Under the pieces are notes generated by a model. That model saw only the letters and a program-made list of their open reading frames with translations. It had not been told where the DNA came from and searched no databases. A DNA stretch of 64,000 nucleotides from an uncultured Ruminococcus sp. (GTDB lineage Bacteria > Bacillota > Clostridia > Monoglobales > Monoglobaceae). The stretch spans positions 35,280 through 99,279 of the forward strand of contig CACXES010000042.1 of NCBI GenBank assembly GCA_902766745.1, written 5' to 3'. Positions within the stretch are counted from its first letter, which is position 1, and the number at the start of each line of letters is the position of its first letter. Made by a program: the position numbers and the translations under genes. Shown here piece after piece: positions 35,966 through 45,520 of this stretch.

Positions 35966-38599
35966 TTAATTGCTCGATGAATCCGGGGCTGTCTTTTCCG
36001 AAATATTCATCATATTTCTGTCTGCGTTGTAATCGCTTTCATACCCGAGCAGCTCCGAAATTTCAGCAATAGGCAAATATGTCTTTCCGCCGTTTGTTAT
36101 CACCGCATTAGCCATCGTATAGTCCTCAAACCCACGCTTAATCACATTTCCCTCATCTATCTCGTAGAATATTCCGTCTTTTATGAAGTTGACCGTGCTG
36201 CCAAGCTTGACATAGGAAATCCCCAGTATATCAAGCAGCTCGCCTGCGTCTATGTACGATACGCCTCCCACTGCCATCGTTGCGGTATCCTTATCCTTAA
36301 ATTCTTCCAAAACCGAATTATATACTACACGAAGTGTTGAATTATCCTCCTTCAGTATCTCGCCGTAATATCTCTTGGGGTCTACAATCGCCCAATACTG
36401 CGGCTTTGCCTGATATGCTCTGTCAAATATTCCGCAGAACTCCGCCCTGGGGAATGTCGATATAACGTTTTCATATGCGTATTGATCCGCAAACGTCCAG
36501 AAGTTTACACGATTTATATGATCCGCATACTGTCTGTAAATTTTAAACAGCTCCGCATACGCCGTCGCCTGTGTAAATTCCACTTCTTTCGGAAGCCCTT
36601 CTTCATACAACGGCAGCTTTGCGGCTTTTTCGCTCTTTGAATAAGCGGTTATATCCAGCTCGGTGACATCAATCGAAACACCGAGGCTCAAATACTTTTC
36701 AATCGCTCGGCGAACCGTACTCGGCACTATATCTATCGTGTAATGCGACTGCATCCCGATTACGTCGACACGCCTTCCTCGCTCCTTCAAGCCCTTCACA
36801 AGCCCGTACACCGCCTCGCATTTGTTCTCGTTCTGCTCGCCGTAGTCGTTGTACCTCAGCGCTATATCCTTATAGCCTACCTCCTCGGCACACTTAAATG
36901 TGTAGTCTATATAATCCGGACCCAAAATATTGTACCATGACCCCAATTCCCGATATTGCAGATTTCCGTTTTCGTCAACGCCGCCGACAGCCTCGTTTAC
37001 AACGTCCCATGTCGGGATATGCCAATCGGAACAGTCTATTCCCTCCGCATATTCGCTCGGGTCACCGTCACCCTCGAAATGCTTCATGATCTTCGTTACA
37101 TATTCCTTTATGAATTTTAACGCCGAATCCCTGTCCACATAGCTCCCGTCCGAGTTTGTCACATACTTTTTTGCCGAGCTGCGCTCCCATATAAGCGCAT
37201 GACCTACCATTTCCAGACCGTTTCTCTGTGCAAAATCCATCACCTTATCCGCATCGGTAAAGGTGTATGTAAATTCGGTCGTACCCTTAAGTATCTCATT
37301 TATCTTTAAAAGTCCGTCGGATACAACGGTATTGAAATGCTTCTTCAAAAGTCTTCCGTATCTCGAGGTATCGGATTCCGTTCGGTTTGCAATCGTACCT
37401 CCGACCTTGAAATAATCCTTGAACACATCTTTAAGTGCCGGAATATCCTCCTGAATCTCTGTATAAGCCGGAACCTGTCTGCTCGGCGTATCCGAAATGC
37501 CCTCCGGGCGTTCCTTCGGCACATACAGCGTATCGTCATAAAGCTCTCCGTCACAGTCAGCAACAGCCAAAACATCGTCCACATAAAAATCATAATACTG
37601 CCATGCTTTGGTTCCCGCCACTATCTGAATGCCGACATTGCCCGTAACCTTGTATTGGCTGCAGTCGATAGTTCCCTTTACCTCAGACCAGCCCTTGTCT
37701 GTCGCAGGCGTTGCGGCGGATACAATCGGCCACTTCTTTCCCTCACCCGTCGGAATAATTCCCTGGAGAGTATAGTTCCTCGAGGCGTCGCCTGCCTTGT
37801 TCCTCACCCAGCAGGAAAAGGTAATCTTTGCATCCTTCGCAGCCCCCGGGAAGAATATCATCATTGTGCCGTCCGATGCCGTTCTGTGCGTAACCTTCAT
37901 TGAATACCGCCCCGTATGCGCCGTTACCTCGTCTGTTATTACAAACTCCGCAGTGTCCTTTGTCGTAAAGGCTTCATATGTGTTGTTCTCAAACGCAGCG
38001 CGCAGTGTGTATTTTCCGTTGTACGGAATTTCAGGCGGAGGATTGTCCGTTCCTGCCGGTGCCCTGTCGGACGTAACCGTCAAATCATCAACAAGACAGC
38101 TGATGAAGCGTCCCTCAGACTTCGCCGTTACGGCAATCTGTGGCGCATGACTCATAGTCATGTACTTGGTAAACATCTTTCCCGACAGCTTCGTCCAGCC
38201 TTTTCCGACCTCCTGCGAGGCAACGGTATAAGCCTTCTCCTCACCCGTTTCATCCTGCGTAAAGAGTAAAAGCTTAAGCTCTGCCGAGCCTTGGCTAAAT
38301 TCGGGCTTTACCCAAACCGATATTTCGGATCTTGCCTCCTTGCTGACCTCCGAAAGATGAATTCGGGGTGCCGTCCTGTCTTCCGAATAGTTCAAAATTC
38401 TGACCGCCCTGTTTCCCGATTTAACATCGTCCGTAACATATTCCGCCTCTCCGCCCCTTTGGTCGAACACAACCCGTTCGTCCTCAAATGACGTTTCGTA
38501 AATCGTAAATACCGAAGCGGAAAAAATCACACTCGGCATACACGCAATCATCAACGCAAGCGCAGCCGCAGCAGCGGAAATGCGTTTTTTCATGTTCAT
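35966..38599 (-). CDS. Secreted GH10 endo-xylanase with N-terminal CBM22-like modules and C-terminal CuAO_N-type domain
   Basis: An 877-residue secreted enzyme from ATG at 38599 (AGGAGG 8 bases upstream; an in-frame ATG at 38623 lacks a ribosome binding site). After the signal peptide come two CBM22/CBM4_9-like modules (about 35-180 and 195-350). A GH10 barrel follows at about 380-760, with acid/base Glu536 in PTWDVVNEAVGG and nucleophile Glu647 in IDVTELDITAY. The last ~110 residues resemble copper-amine-oxidase-N domains (GGVSYIDAGELLDILGISYV, GGKTYLPIAEISELLGYES). It should cut xylan backbones outside the cell. Unlike its neighbour, its frame is intact. Confidence 0.93.
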   Translation of the reverse strand: MNMKKRISAAAAALALMIACMPSVIFSASVFTIYETSFEDERVVFDQRGGEAEYVTDDVKSGNRAVRILNYSEDRTAPRIHLSEVSKEARSEISVWVKPEFSQGSAELKLLLFTQDETGEEKAYTVASQEVGKGWTKLSGKMFTKYMTMSHAPQIAVTAKSEGRFISCLVDDLTVTSDRAPAGTDNPPPEIPYNGKYTLRAAFENNTYEAFTTKDTAEFVITDEVTAHTGRYSMKVTHRTASDGTMMIFFPGAAKDAKITFSCWVRNKAGDASRNYTLQGIIPTGEGKKWPIVSAATPATDKGWSEVKGTIDCSQYKVTGNVGIQIVAGTKAWQYYDFYVDDVLAVADCDGELYDDTLYVPKERPEGISDTPSRQVPAYTEIQEDIPALKDVFKDYFKVGGTIANRTESDTSRYGRLLKKHFNTVVSDGLLKINEILKGTTEFTYTFTDADKVMDFAQRNGLEMVGHALIWERSSAKKYVTNSDGSYVDRDSALKFIKEYVTKIMKHFEGDGDPSEYAEGIDCSDWHIPTWDVVNEAVGGVDENGNLQYRELGSWYNILGPDYIDYTFKCAEEVGYKDIALRYNDYGEQNENKCEAVYGLVKGLKERGRRVDVIGMQSHYTIDIVPSTVRRAIEKYLSLGVSIDVTELDITAYSKSEKAAKLPLYEEGLPKEVEFTQATAYAELFKIYRQYADHINRVNFWTFADQYAYENVISTFPRAEFCGIFDRAYQAKPQYWAIVDPKRYYGEILKEDNSTLRVVYNSVLEEFKDKDTATMAVGGVSYIDAGELLDILGISYVKLGSTVNFIKDGIFYEIDEGNVIKRGFEDYTMANAVITNGGKTYLPIAEISELLGYESDYNADRNMMNISEKTAPDSSSN

Positions 38600-38682
38600 T
38601 TCAAACCCCTCCTTTATTACCAATCATTAACTATTAACCATCATTAAATATTGTCAATCATTATCGGCACAGCAGCTCAAGT

Positions 38683-39597
38683 TTACGGCATTATATCCAG
38701 CATATCAAAGTAGCTGTCAATAGTGATAAAGATATCCTCTCCGTCATTTTTTATAACGGCTGCCTCCTGCTTTTCCTTATTGCGGAAAACCTTGAACTCT
38801 GCTTTATCCCCGTTTTTATTCGTTATTGTCACAATGCCCTCCGGTAAATCAAGCCCGTATACCGCACGGTTTTTCTCGTTGTTTGCCACAAGCCTTTTAG
38901 CGTACATATTGTCAAAGTACAGACCTATTCTTGAGCGGAACCTCTCGTCTGACACCTCATAGCTTCCCTCTTTTTTGCTTTTGATTTTCCAAGTGTCCGC
39001 TGCTTTCCTTTCTGCCGAAAACCCGTCCTCACCGCTTACCGAAACCTCATCTATATCGCCATAGACGGAGGTAAAAAGTGTCAAATCCGCAAACTGCCAC
39101 CTCTTTGAAGCCAATCCGCTTCCGGCACTTGTATAAATGCTGTAGAGATTGCCGTCATCATCCATAAGATAGTACTCCGTCTCCGCCGGAGTCAGATTCC
39201 CGAGCATCAGCGTGATATTCCCACCACGGGTCTTGAAGTCTACAACAGCCTTCGGCTTGTCAAATCCGTACTGAGCCGTATCCGCACAGCTTTCGGCAAG
39301 CAGCTTTCCGTCGATTTTCAGAATACTGTCAAGCGTCCGACTTACCGCCGCCGCATCCGCCTCAACATTCCGTTCCTTTATGACGAACGAGTCACCGTTA
39401 TTTACAAGCGTAAAGTCCTCCTCGGGATTTTTAAATGAAATCTCCTCTATATCTGCTCTCTCAAGGCTTATAATTTCACATCTTTCTCCCTCTTTGTTGA
39501 ATTTATTCTCTGTTTTCATTCTGTCGGCCGCAAACCAGCAAATCAGCATCACAGCCAAAATGCACAACGCCGCAATCGAGCTTCCGTAACGTTTCAT
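38683..39597 (-). CDS. DUF4340-family protein of a Gld-type ABC system
   Basis: A 304-residue protein with one N-terminal TM helix (IAALCILAVMLICWFAADRM) and an extracytoplasmic beta-rich domain. The segments ISLERADIEEISFKNPE, WKIKSKKEGSYEVSDE and YGLDLPEGIVTITNKNGD are typical of DUF4340. Family members are often encoded beside gldG/gldF/gldA-like ABC genes, as here. The ATG overlaps the GldG-like stop (ATGA). The biochemical role is unknown. Confidence 0.85.
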   Translation of the reverse strand: MKRYGSSIAALCILAVMLICWFAADRMKTENKFNKEGERCEIISLERADIEEISFKNPEEDFTLVNNGDSFVIKERNVEADAAAVSRTLDSILKIDGKLLAESCADTAQYGFDKPKAVVDFKTRGGNITLMLGNLTPAETEYYLMDDDGNLYSIYTSAGSGLASKRWQFADLTLFTSVYGDIDEVSVSGEDGFSAERKAADTWKIKSKKEGSYEVSDERFRSRIGLYFDNMYAKRLVANNEKNRAVYGLDLPEGIVTITNKNGDKAEFKVFRNKEKQEAAVIKNDGEDIFITIDSYFDMLDIMP

Positions 39598-41003
39598 AAG
39601 CTCCTCCTTTTAAGCCAAAGAACAAATCCCAAGGCGAACACAGCAAACGGCAGTATCCCCCCGAACAAAATAATATACAAAAATTTCTTGTTATTGCTCA
39701 GTATAAGATTTCTGCTGTCGATACTCTTTGCGGCAACCGGCACAAGCAGCTTTTCGCTTCCCGTCAGGTATTTTACGGTCTGAACAAAAAACTCACGGTT
39801 CTGATAGTCAACAGCGTTTAATATATTATTTATTTTCGAATCATCCGGCACAAGGAACTTGCTCGTCGAGGCAACAAACACCTTCGCGGTGTCGCTCTCA
39901 CCCATTGCCGCAATTCCGAAGCTTCCCTCGCCGAGCCTTCTGCCCGTGTCGCCGTTTAAAAGCTCACGCGCCTCAGCCGTCGGCTTGGTTTTCAGAAGAT
40001 ATGAGGTTTTGACCCCCTCCCTATCGGAAATTCCGAGGGAGCTTGCCGACGGGAACAGAATACTTGTATTTTTCAGGTTATCACAGATTTTATGCTCCTG
40101 CGGAGCCGCCATGAGATAAAGCTCGTTCCCTCCGACAACTTCGCCCTTATTGCCCTCGGAAAGCATATTATCATCAACCGTAATACCGAAGTCGGAAGCC
40201 AATTTCAGAATATTTTCCGGGTGTGCGCCCGGGTCAAGCGCAATAAACAGGCTTCCCCCATCCTTCAAATATTCGCTGACCCTTTCAAGCTCTGCGCCCG
40301 ACAAATCCTCCTTAAAGCCAAACAGCACAAGCAAATCCGTGTTTTGGGCGGTAATTTTCTCCTCGGACAGAACCGTTTTTTTGACATCCATATTTTCCGC
40401 CCTAAGCTTTGACGCCGGAAGTGCAAAGGACACGCCTCCGTGACCGTCTGCATACCTGACCGTTACATTTGAATCCCGAACCGTAAAGTCGATTGCATTT
40501 GTGAGCTTTTGCTCCAGCGAGAATCCGAGGGAGCGTGACACGTTTCCGTTTTTATCGCGGATAATCGTAAGCGCAGCACCCGGGTCAACCGCAACATACC
40601 TTTTATCGCTTTCCACAATAACGGTTCCCTTTTGAATCGCCTCGCCGTCCGATGTATATCTTGATGCAAATGCGGGATTTTTTACCGGGTCGACCTTTTT
40701 CATCGAAATTTTATCGCACTTTTTCTCAAACCTGTCGATAACCTCTGTAACATACGGACTTTCACTCCCCGGCTCGATAAGGTAGTACATCCTCACCTCT
40801 TCGTCTAAGTTATCCAAATACGTACTTGTCTCATCTGATAGCACAAACAGCTTATTCGGAGTCATATCAAAGCTGAGCTGAACCTTCTCTGCCAGTGTTT
40901 TAAGCATAATATTGAATACGATAAATATTGCAGCGGCGCATATGACCGTAATCCATGCATTTGCTTTTTTTGCCTTTTTCCGCTTACTTGAATTATCCAT
41001 CAC
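39594..41003 (-). CDS. GldG-like auxiliary membrane protein of an ABC transporter
   Basis: A 469-residue protein with an N-terminal TM (WITVICAAAIFIVFNIMLKT) and a C-terminal TM (FLYIILFGGILPFAVFALGFVLW). The large external domain begins with FDMTPNKLFVLSDETSTYL, the GldG/ABC_transp_aux pattern; a later block is LSGAELERVSEYLKDGGSLF. In gliding Bacteroidetes GldA/F/G form an ABC complex, and homologues in non-gliding bacteria have unclear roles. It overlaps both neighbours by 4 bases. Confidence 0.85.
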   Translation of the reverse strand: MMDNSSKRKKAKKANAWITVICAAAIFIVFNIMLKTLAEKVQLSFDMTPNKLFVLSDETSTYLDNLDEEVRMYYLIEPGSESPYVTEVIDRFEKKCDKISMKKVDPVKNPAFASRYTSDGEAIQKGTVIVESDKRYVAVDPGAALTIIRDKNGNVSRSLGFSLEQKLTNAIDFTVRDSNVTVRYADGHGGVSFALPASKLRAENMDVKKTVLSEEKITAQNTDLLVLFGFKEDLSGAELERVSEYLKDGGSLFIALDPGAHPENILKLASDFGITVDDNMLSEGNKGEVVGGNELYLMAAPQEHKICDNLKNTSILFPSASSLGISDREGVKTSYLLKTKPTAEARELLNGDTGRRLGEGSFGIAAMGESDTAKVFVASTSKFLVPDDSKINNILNAVDYQNREFFVQTVKYLTGSEKLLVPVAAKSIDSRNLILSNNKKFLYIILFGGILPFAVFALGFVLWLKRRSL

Positions 41004-41704
41004 TTATACCTCTCACTTTCCGTTTTAACTGTAGTGAAGGTGACAAACAAAGCAGCAAAGCTTATGAAATAGCCTACATCTGTCACGTCAAGCACCCCGG
41101 ATAGAAATTTATCGAAGTGGCTTGCCACGCCTAAAATATCGACAAGGAACTCAAAGACCCTTCCGCTTGCCGCAGTCCCCAGCCAGTCCGCAAGATAGAG
41201 TATAAAGCATACTCCGAACGAAATAATCGCAGCCGCAAGCTGGCTTTCTGTCACCGCAGACACAAACATTCCCACCGATATAAAGCAGTATCCGATAAGG
41301 AGATACCCGACATAAACCGTAAAAAGCTCCCCGCCGGTCTGTACTCCCTCCGCCATAACGGCAATCCCCGAAAACAGTGTCAGCAAAACCGCTGCCGTAA
41401 AGACAACGCATGCTGCAAGATATTTTCCTATAACTATCTGCCATGTTTTAAGCGGTGCAGACATATAAACCGTGCTTGTTTTCATATGCTTTTCATCTGC
41501 GAACAGGCGCATCGTAAGTATAGGTATCAAAAACACAAACGACACTATCGTATTATCGAGCATATTTCCTATCTCCGCATTCTCGCCCATTAGGTTGTAT
41601 GCGACAAAGTAATAGCCGGCTATGAGCAGGAATACGCCTATAAAGATGTAGCCCTGAATCGATAGGAAATAGGACTTTATTTCCTTGCGAAAAATTGCTT
41701 TCAT
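41000..41704 (-). CDS. GldF-like ABC-2 permease
   Basis: A 234-residue integral membrane protein with six predicted TM helices, starting MKAIFRKEIKSYFLSIQGYIFIG, a GldF/ABC-2 type N-terminus. Sequences such as FLIPILTMRLFADEKHMKT and TVYMSAPLKTWQIVIGKYLA are characteristic of this permease subtype. It starts within the 3' end of the ATPase gene (ATGA overlap), which suggests a 1:1 complex with it. Confidence 0.9.
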   Translation of the reverse strand: MKAIFRKEIKSYFLSIQGYIFIGVFLLIAGYYFVAYNLMGENAEIGNMLDNTIVSFVFLIPILTMRLFADEKHMKTSTVYMSAPLKTWQIVIGKYLAACVVFTAAVLLTLFSGIAVMAEGVQTGGELFTVYVGYLLIGYCFISVGMFVSAVTESQLAAAIISFGVCFILYLADWLGTAASGRVFEFLVDILGVASHFDKFLSGVLDVTDVGYFISFAALFVTFTTVKTESERYK

Positions 41705-42672
41705 GCCGTATCCCCCCGTTTTCTGCCGTTTTTATTGACCTTGGCTTTGTCACATGTCATATTAAGAAAGGCATTTTCAAGGTCTGTGCTCATTACAAAG
41801 CAAGTCAAAATCGGCAATTTATTCTGCGACAGACGCATAAAAATCTTCTCGCGGATATCCTCATACACGGTTATGATGCACTCGGTGGTGCCCTCCTTCT
41901 CGTCGGCGGCTATATCACAAATTCCGCTCAGACCGGAAAGCGCTCCGAGCACCGCAGTCCTTTCCCCCGAAACAACGTACTTTAAGGCAAGCTTCTGCCT
42001 GTCGTCGTTCTTTTTTAACCCAAGCTCATCCTTATCGCCAAAGCTTACAAGACTGCCCTTGTTTATCATCAGGATTTTATTGCAAACGGAATCAATTTCG
42101 GATAAAATATGCGAGCTTAAAATTATTCCGCCGGTTTTGCTTAATTTTTTTACAAGCATAAGCATATCGCGTTTCTGCGCCGGGTCAAGTCCGCTTGTCG
42201 GCTCGTCAAGCACCAAAAACGGAGGATACGATAGAATTGCCTGCGCCAGTCCTACTCTTTGGCAGTATCCGTTTGAAAGATTTCCTATCCTTCTTTTCGC
42301 AACCCCGGAAAGACCGGTAAGCTCAATCACCTCGCCTATCCGTTCCTTCCTGTTGACCTTAAGCTGCTTTATATCAAAGATTGTGTTCAGGTACTCCGAA
42401 ACGGTGAACCTCGGGTAAAGCGGCGGCTTCTCCGGAAGATAGCCTATATTTTTCTTTGCCTTTATCGGATCGTCAATAATATCAAACCCGTTGACCGTAA
42501 CACTTCCCTCAGTAGGCGCAAGGCAGCCCGTCATTATCTTCATCATGGTTGACTTTCCCGCTCCGTTCGGCCCGATAAATCCTACTATATCGCCGCTCTC
42601 GAGTGAAAACGAAAAATCCTTCAGTGCCGTTATTTTTCCGTATTTTTTTGTAACGCATTTCACCTCAATCAT
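41701..42672 (-). CDS. GldA-like ABC transporter ATPase
   Basis: ATP-binding subunit of the Gld-type system. Walker A is GPNGAGKST, the signature is LSNGYCQRVGLAQA and Walker B is LVLDEPTSGLDP. Residues beyond about 230 form the C-terminal extension of this class. I chose ATG at 42672 (MIEVKCVTKKYG), which has GGAG 9 bases upstream; ATG at 42687 is an alternative without a ribosome binding site. It lies 21 bases after the SLH protein gene, so the transporter is in the same transcription unit as the surface proteins. Confidence 0.92.
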   Translation of the reverse strand: MIEVKCVTKKYGKITALKDFSFSLESGDIVGFIGPNGAGKSTMMKIMTGCLAPTEGSVTVNGFDIIDDPIKAKKNIGYLPEKPPLYPRFTVSEYLNTIFDIKQLKVNRKERIGEVIELTGLSGVAKRRIGNLSNGYCQRVGLAQAILSYPPFLVLDEPTSGLDPAQKRDMLMLVKKLSKTGGIILSSHILSEIDSVCNKILMINKGSLVSFGDKDELGLKKNDDRQKLALKYVVSGERTAVLGALSGLSGICDIAADEKEGTTECIITVYEDIREKIFMRLSQNKLPILTCFVMSTDLENAFLNMTCDKAKVNKNGRKRGDTA

Positions 42673-42693
42673 ATCAACAAGCTCCATTCGCAG

Positions 42694-45459
42694 TTAATAT
42701 ACAACTATCTCCGCATAACTGTCGCTGTAAACGACAACAGCCTTTGAGAAGTCAGCCCTGTCCGACGTATATCCCACAATGTCAGCAGCACGGCCGACTG
42801 TGTACTGCTTTTTCTCTTTATCGTACACATATATCCTTGCCGAAGTACACAATGTCGCCTCAACCGCCGAGGTATCCGACGGGTCCGCAGATGTATTCAG
42901 CCACATATACTCGCCGTCCGTCTTATAGACCGAGCCGTATCTTATTCTCACATCTGCCGCCATGGACGATCTGTACGACACGCCTATCGGCGCACCTGCG
43001 TTCCAGTCAAACGACTTTGCAAATATCGGGTTCGTGTCGTCATAATCAAGCAAAATATGGTAATATTTTGCATCATCATAAAGCCTCAGCGTCCTGTCCT
43101 TGGCAACAAAGCAAAACACCACATCCCCCGGTCCGAATGGCAGGTCGCCTCCGTTCGTCCTTAAATCCTCAACAAAAAACCTGATTTCATTTCCGTTTGA
43201 AAGCGCAATTACCTCGGTCTTAACTTCTCCTCCGTCCCAGACCGAGATTATATCATTTATAAGCACCGGTCTTGTGGAATTTTCGTTAAGCACATATCCG
43301 TGGGTTTTCATCTTAACCACCGCAACATCGCCGATACCTATATCACCCTCGGTATTGTAAATATCAACATTGCCGTAGCTGTTATAATTCGGCAGCTTGC
43401 TTGACGGAATAACCGCATACTGATAATCGTACAAATCCTCATCAACGCTCGCCTCCGAGAAATTCGGAATAATAAATATCACAGACGTCGACTTGATGGA
43501 ACAGGTTACTCCGTCATCCTCGCTTTTGGGTCCGAATACGGGGCTGCCGTAATACCTTCTGAAATACGGGTCCTTCATACTGTATACGGTTCTGAAATTT
43601 TCGTCCGTCTCGGACGGGAAGTATAGCGCCGTGACCTCTCCCGCAACATTTAGCTCATACTTGCAAACCTTTCCGATGTACACATCCAAGCCGCTTATAT
43701 CCTCGGTCTTAACCGAAACGCCGTTCAGCTTTATTCTCTGTGCAAGCTCGTAGGTCTCCCACGCTCCGCTTTCATCCAACAGCCTTATCACATATTTGGT
43801 GTCAAACGCCTCAGACTTTTTCGCAGCTCTTTTGAAATATCCTATTCTGAACGCTCTCTCCGGTTTATCTGATATATCCGTGATTTCACCGAGGCTGTTT
43901 AGACGGAACGTATATGCCTTGCCTGCGGTCGGTGCCGCAATTTTTCCGCTTAGTATAAGCTCCTTAAGGCGGCTTGAAACCGTATATTTTTTATCGCTTA
44001 AATAAAGCTCCTTGGCAACCGACACCGTACTGACCGAGCCCGCCGCATCCGTCCTTGTTATCGACTCCGGCTCAATCCTCCGAATCGTATCGGTTACGCT
44101 GTCTGTCACGATTTTAAGTCTGTAGTATGACTGTCCGTCACATTCCGTCTTTACGGTTTCAACAACATCATCCTTGCTTATATTTAAAACCGTACCCGCC
44201 TTACCGTTTGCCATGGTCACCGAGCATTCCTTGCCTTCAAGGTCGATGTTGCAGTCCGAATTGTATTTATCGTAAACAGCAGTGCCGTCCGACGAGACGG
44301 ACAAGACAACGGTTACGGTTATATCACGGATTTTTATAACCTCATACGAGCTGTCGCCGTTGTTCGAGATAAATTCTACGCTTCCGTATTGCGGAACAAG
44401 CTTTGCTTTGTCGGGCGTGGACTGAAATACATCATTGTACATTATTACGGCACTGACCGGAATTTTGATTTTTTTGCGTTCGCCGCTGTCATCCGTATAT
44501 GTGTAGACACCGCCGTCATAGCTTAAATCTCCGCTGTTTATCAAAAGGCTTCTGTTCACCCTTGTAGGCGCAATGTATAAAAGCGTTTTATCAATATCGT
44601 TTTTCAAATCGTAGTAATAGAACTCGGTATGAAGGCCGATATAGTCCTCCGCTTTTGTCTCTCCCGTGCGATAGTATTCCCCGGATATTACAACCGTTTC
44701 GTCGTGCGTCGCAGCACCCTCCGAGTATAAGCCGGAATACTTGTTCGCATTCACAATCCCCTCGCCTTTTCTTATCTTTCTGTAGACGGAAATGAGTGTA
44801 TTTCCGTCTGCTCTGTAGTATGTATTGGCACCGCCGAAGCTCTTCGGCTCCAAAACATCGATATCAAGGAGATTGTACAGCATATTCACATAATCTCCCA
44901 TGCAAAGCTCCGCAGACATCGAAGCATTAATTCCGTCAAGCACTCCGATTCTTTTGGCTTCCGTCATATATCCCGAGGAATACCCTCCCTTATAATCGGA
45001 AATTTCATCAAATCCGAGTGCCGAAACGGCAATTTTCACCGCCTGTTCAAGCGTTATATTGCTGTCCGGTTCAAATACATTTTCTTCCATGCCGTTTATA
45101 AGCCCGACAGATTTGAGGTAGAGCATACCTGTGTCTTCCGCTTCCAGATCGCCTGTCGGCTCTATCCCCATTGCCGAAGCATCCTCTGCCATCATTGCCG
45201 CTATCCCCTTGGAAAACATCTCACGGGTAACCGATTCCGCCGGCGAAAAACCGCTTACCTGTATATCGGTGATGCCCAAGGCGTTTAAGACCTCTATTTT
45301 ATATCCGTACTCTTCTTTATAATCGCGATCTTCGTTTGCCGCATTTGCCGCATTTGCCGCCGACTCCTCTTCCGCATACGAAATCTGAACAGCAGTAAAT
45401 AAAATCAAAACCGCAAAACTTAAAGATAAAACTCTTTTACCAAATATCATAGTTTCCAA
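42694..45459 (-). CDS. Large secreted protein with N-terminal SLH domains
   Basis: A 921-residue secreted protein. The signal peptide (LSLSFAVLILFTAVQISYA) is followed by SLH-type repeats at about 45-210 (VLNALGITDIQVSGFSPAES with VTREMFSKGIAAMM; LKSVGLINGMEENVFEPDSN; a third ending MLYNLLDIDVLEP). The remaining ~700 residues form a beta-rich region with no recognised enzyme motif (for example ISVWDGGEVKTEVIALSNGN). Proteins of this plan are S-layer or surface scaffold components. Its gene precedes the Gld-type ABC genes directly. Confidence 0.82.
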   Translation of the reverse strand: METMIFGKRVLSLSFAVLILFTAVQISYAEEESAANAANAANEDRDYKEEYGYKIEVLNALGITDIQVSGFSPAESVTREMFSKGIAAMMAEDASAMGIEPTGDLEAEDTGMLYLKSVGLINGMEENVFEPDSNITLEQAVKIAVSALGFDEISDYKGGYSSGYMTEAKRIGVLDGINASMSAELCMGDYVNMLYNLLDIDVLEPKSFGGANTYYRADGNTLISVYRKIRKGEGIVNANKYSGLYSEGAATHDETVVISGEYYRTGETKAEDYIGLHTEFYYYDLKNDIDKTLLYIAPTRVNRSLLINSGDLSYDGGVYTYTDDSGERKKIKIPVSAVIMYNDVFQSTPDKAKLVPQYGSVEFISNNGDSSYEVIKIRDITVTVVLSVSSDGTAVYDKYNSDCNIDLEGKECSVTMANGKAGTVLNISKDDVVETVKTECDGQSYYRLKIVTDSVTDTIRRIEPESITRTDAAGSVSTVSVAKELYLSDKKYTVSSRLKELILSGKIAAPTAGKAYTFRLNSLGEITDISDKPERAFRIGYFKRAAKKSEAFDTKYVIRLLDESGAWETYELAQRIKLNGVSVKTEDISGLDVYIGKVCKYELNVAGEVTALYFPSETDENFRTVYSMKDPYFRRYYGSPVFGPKSEDDGVTCSIKSTSVIFIIPNFSEASVDEDLYDYQYAVIPSSKLPNYNSYGNVDIYNTEGDIGIGDVAVVKMKTHGYVLNENSTRPVLINDIISVWDGGEVKTEVIALSNGNEIRFFVEDLRTNGGDLPFGPGDVVFCFVAKDRTLRLYDDAKYYHILLDYDDTNPIFAKSFDWNAGAPIGVSYRSSMAADVRIRYGSVYKTDGEYMWLNTSADPSDTSAVEATLCTSARIYVYDKEKKQYTVGRAADIVGYTSDRADFSKAVVVYSDSYAEIVVY

Positions 45460-45520
45460 TACCTTTCCGTCTGCAAAGACAAATTTATTTTTATATTGTC
45501 TGCCGACCTATTTATTTGCT

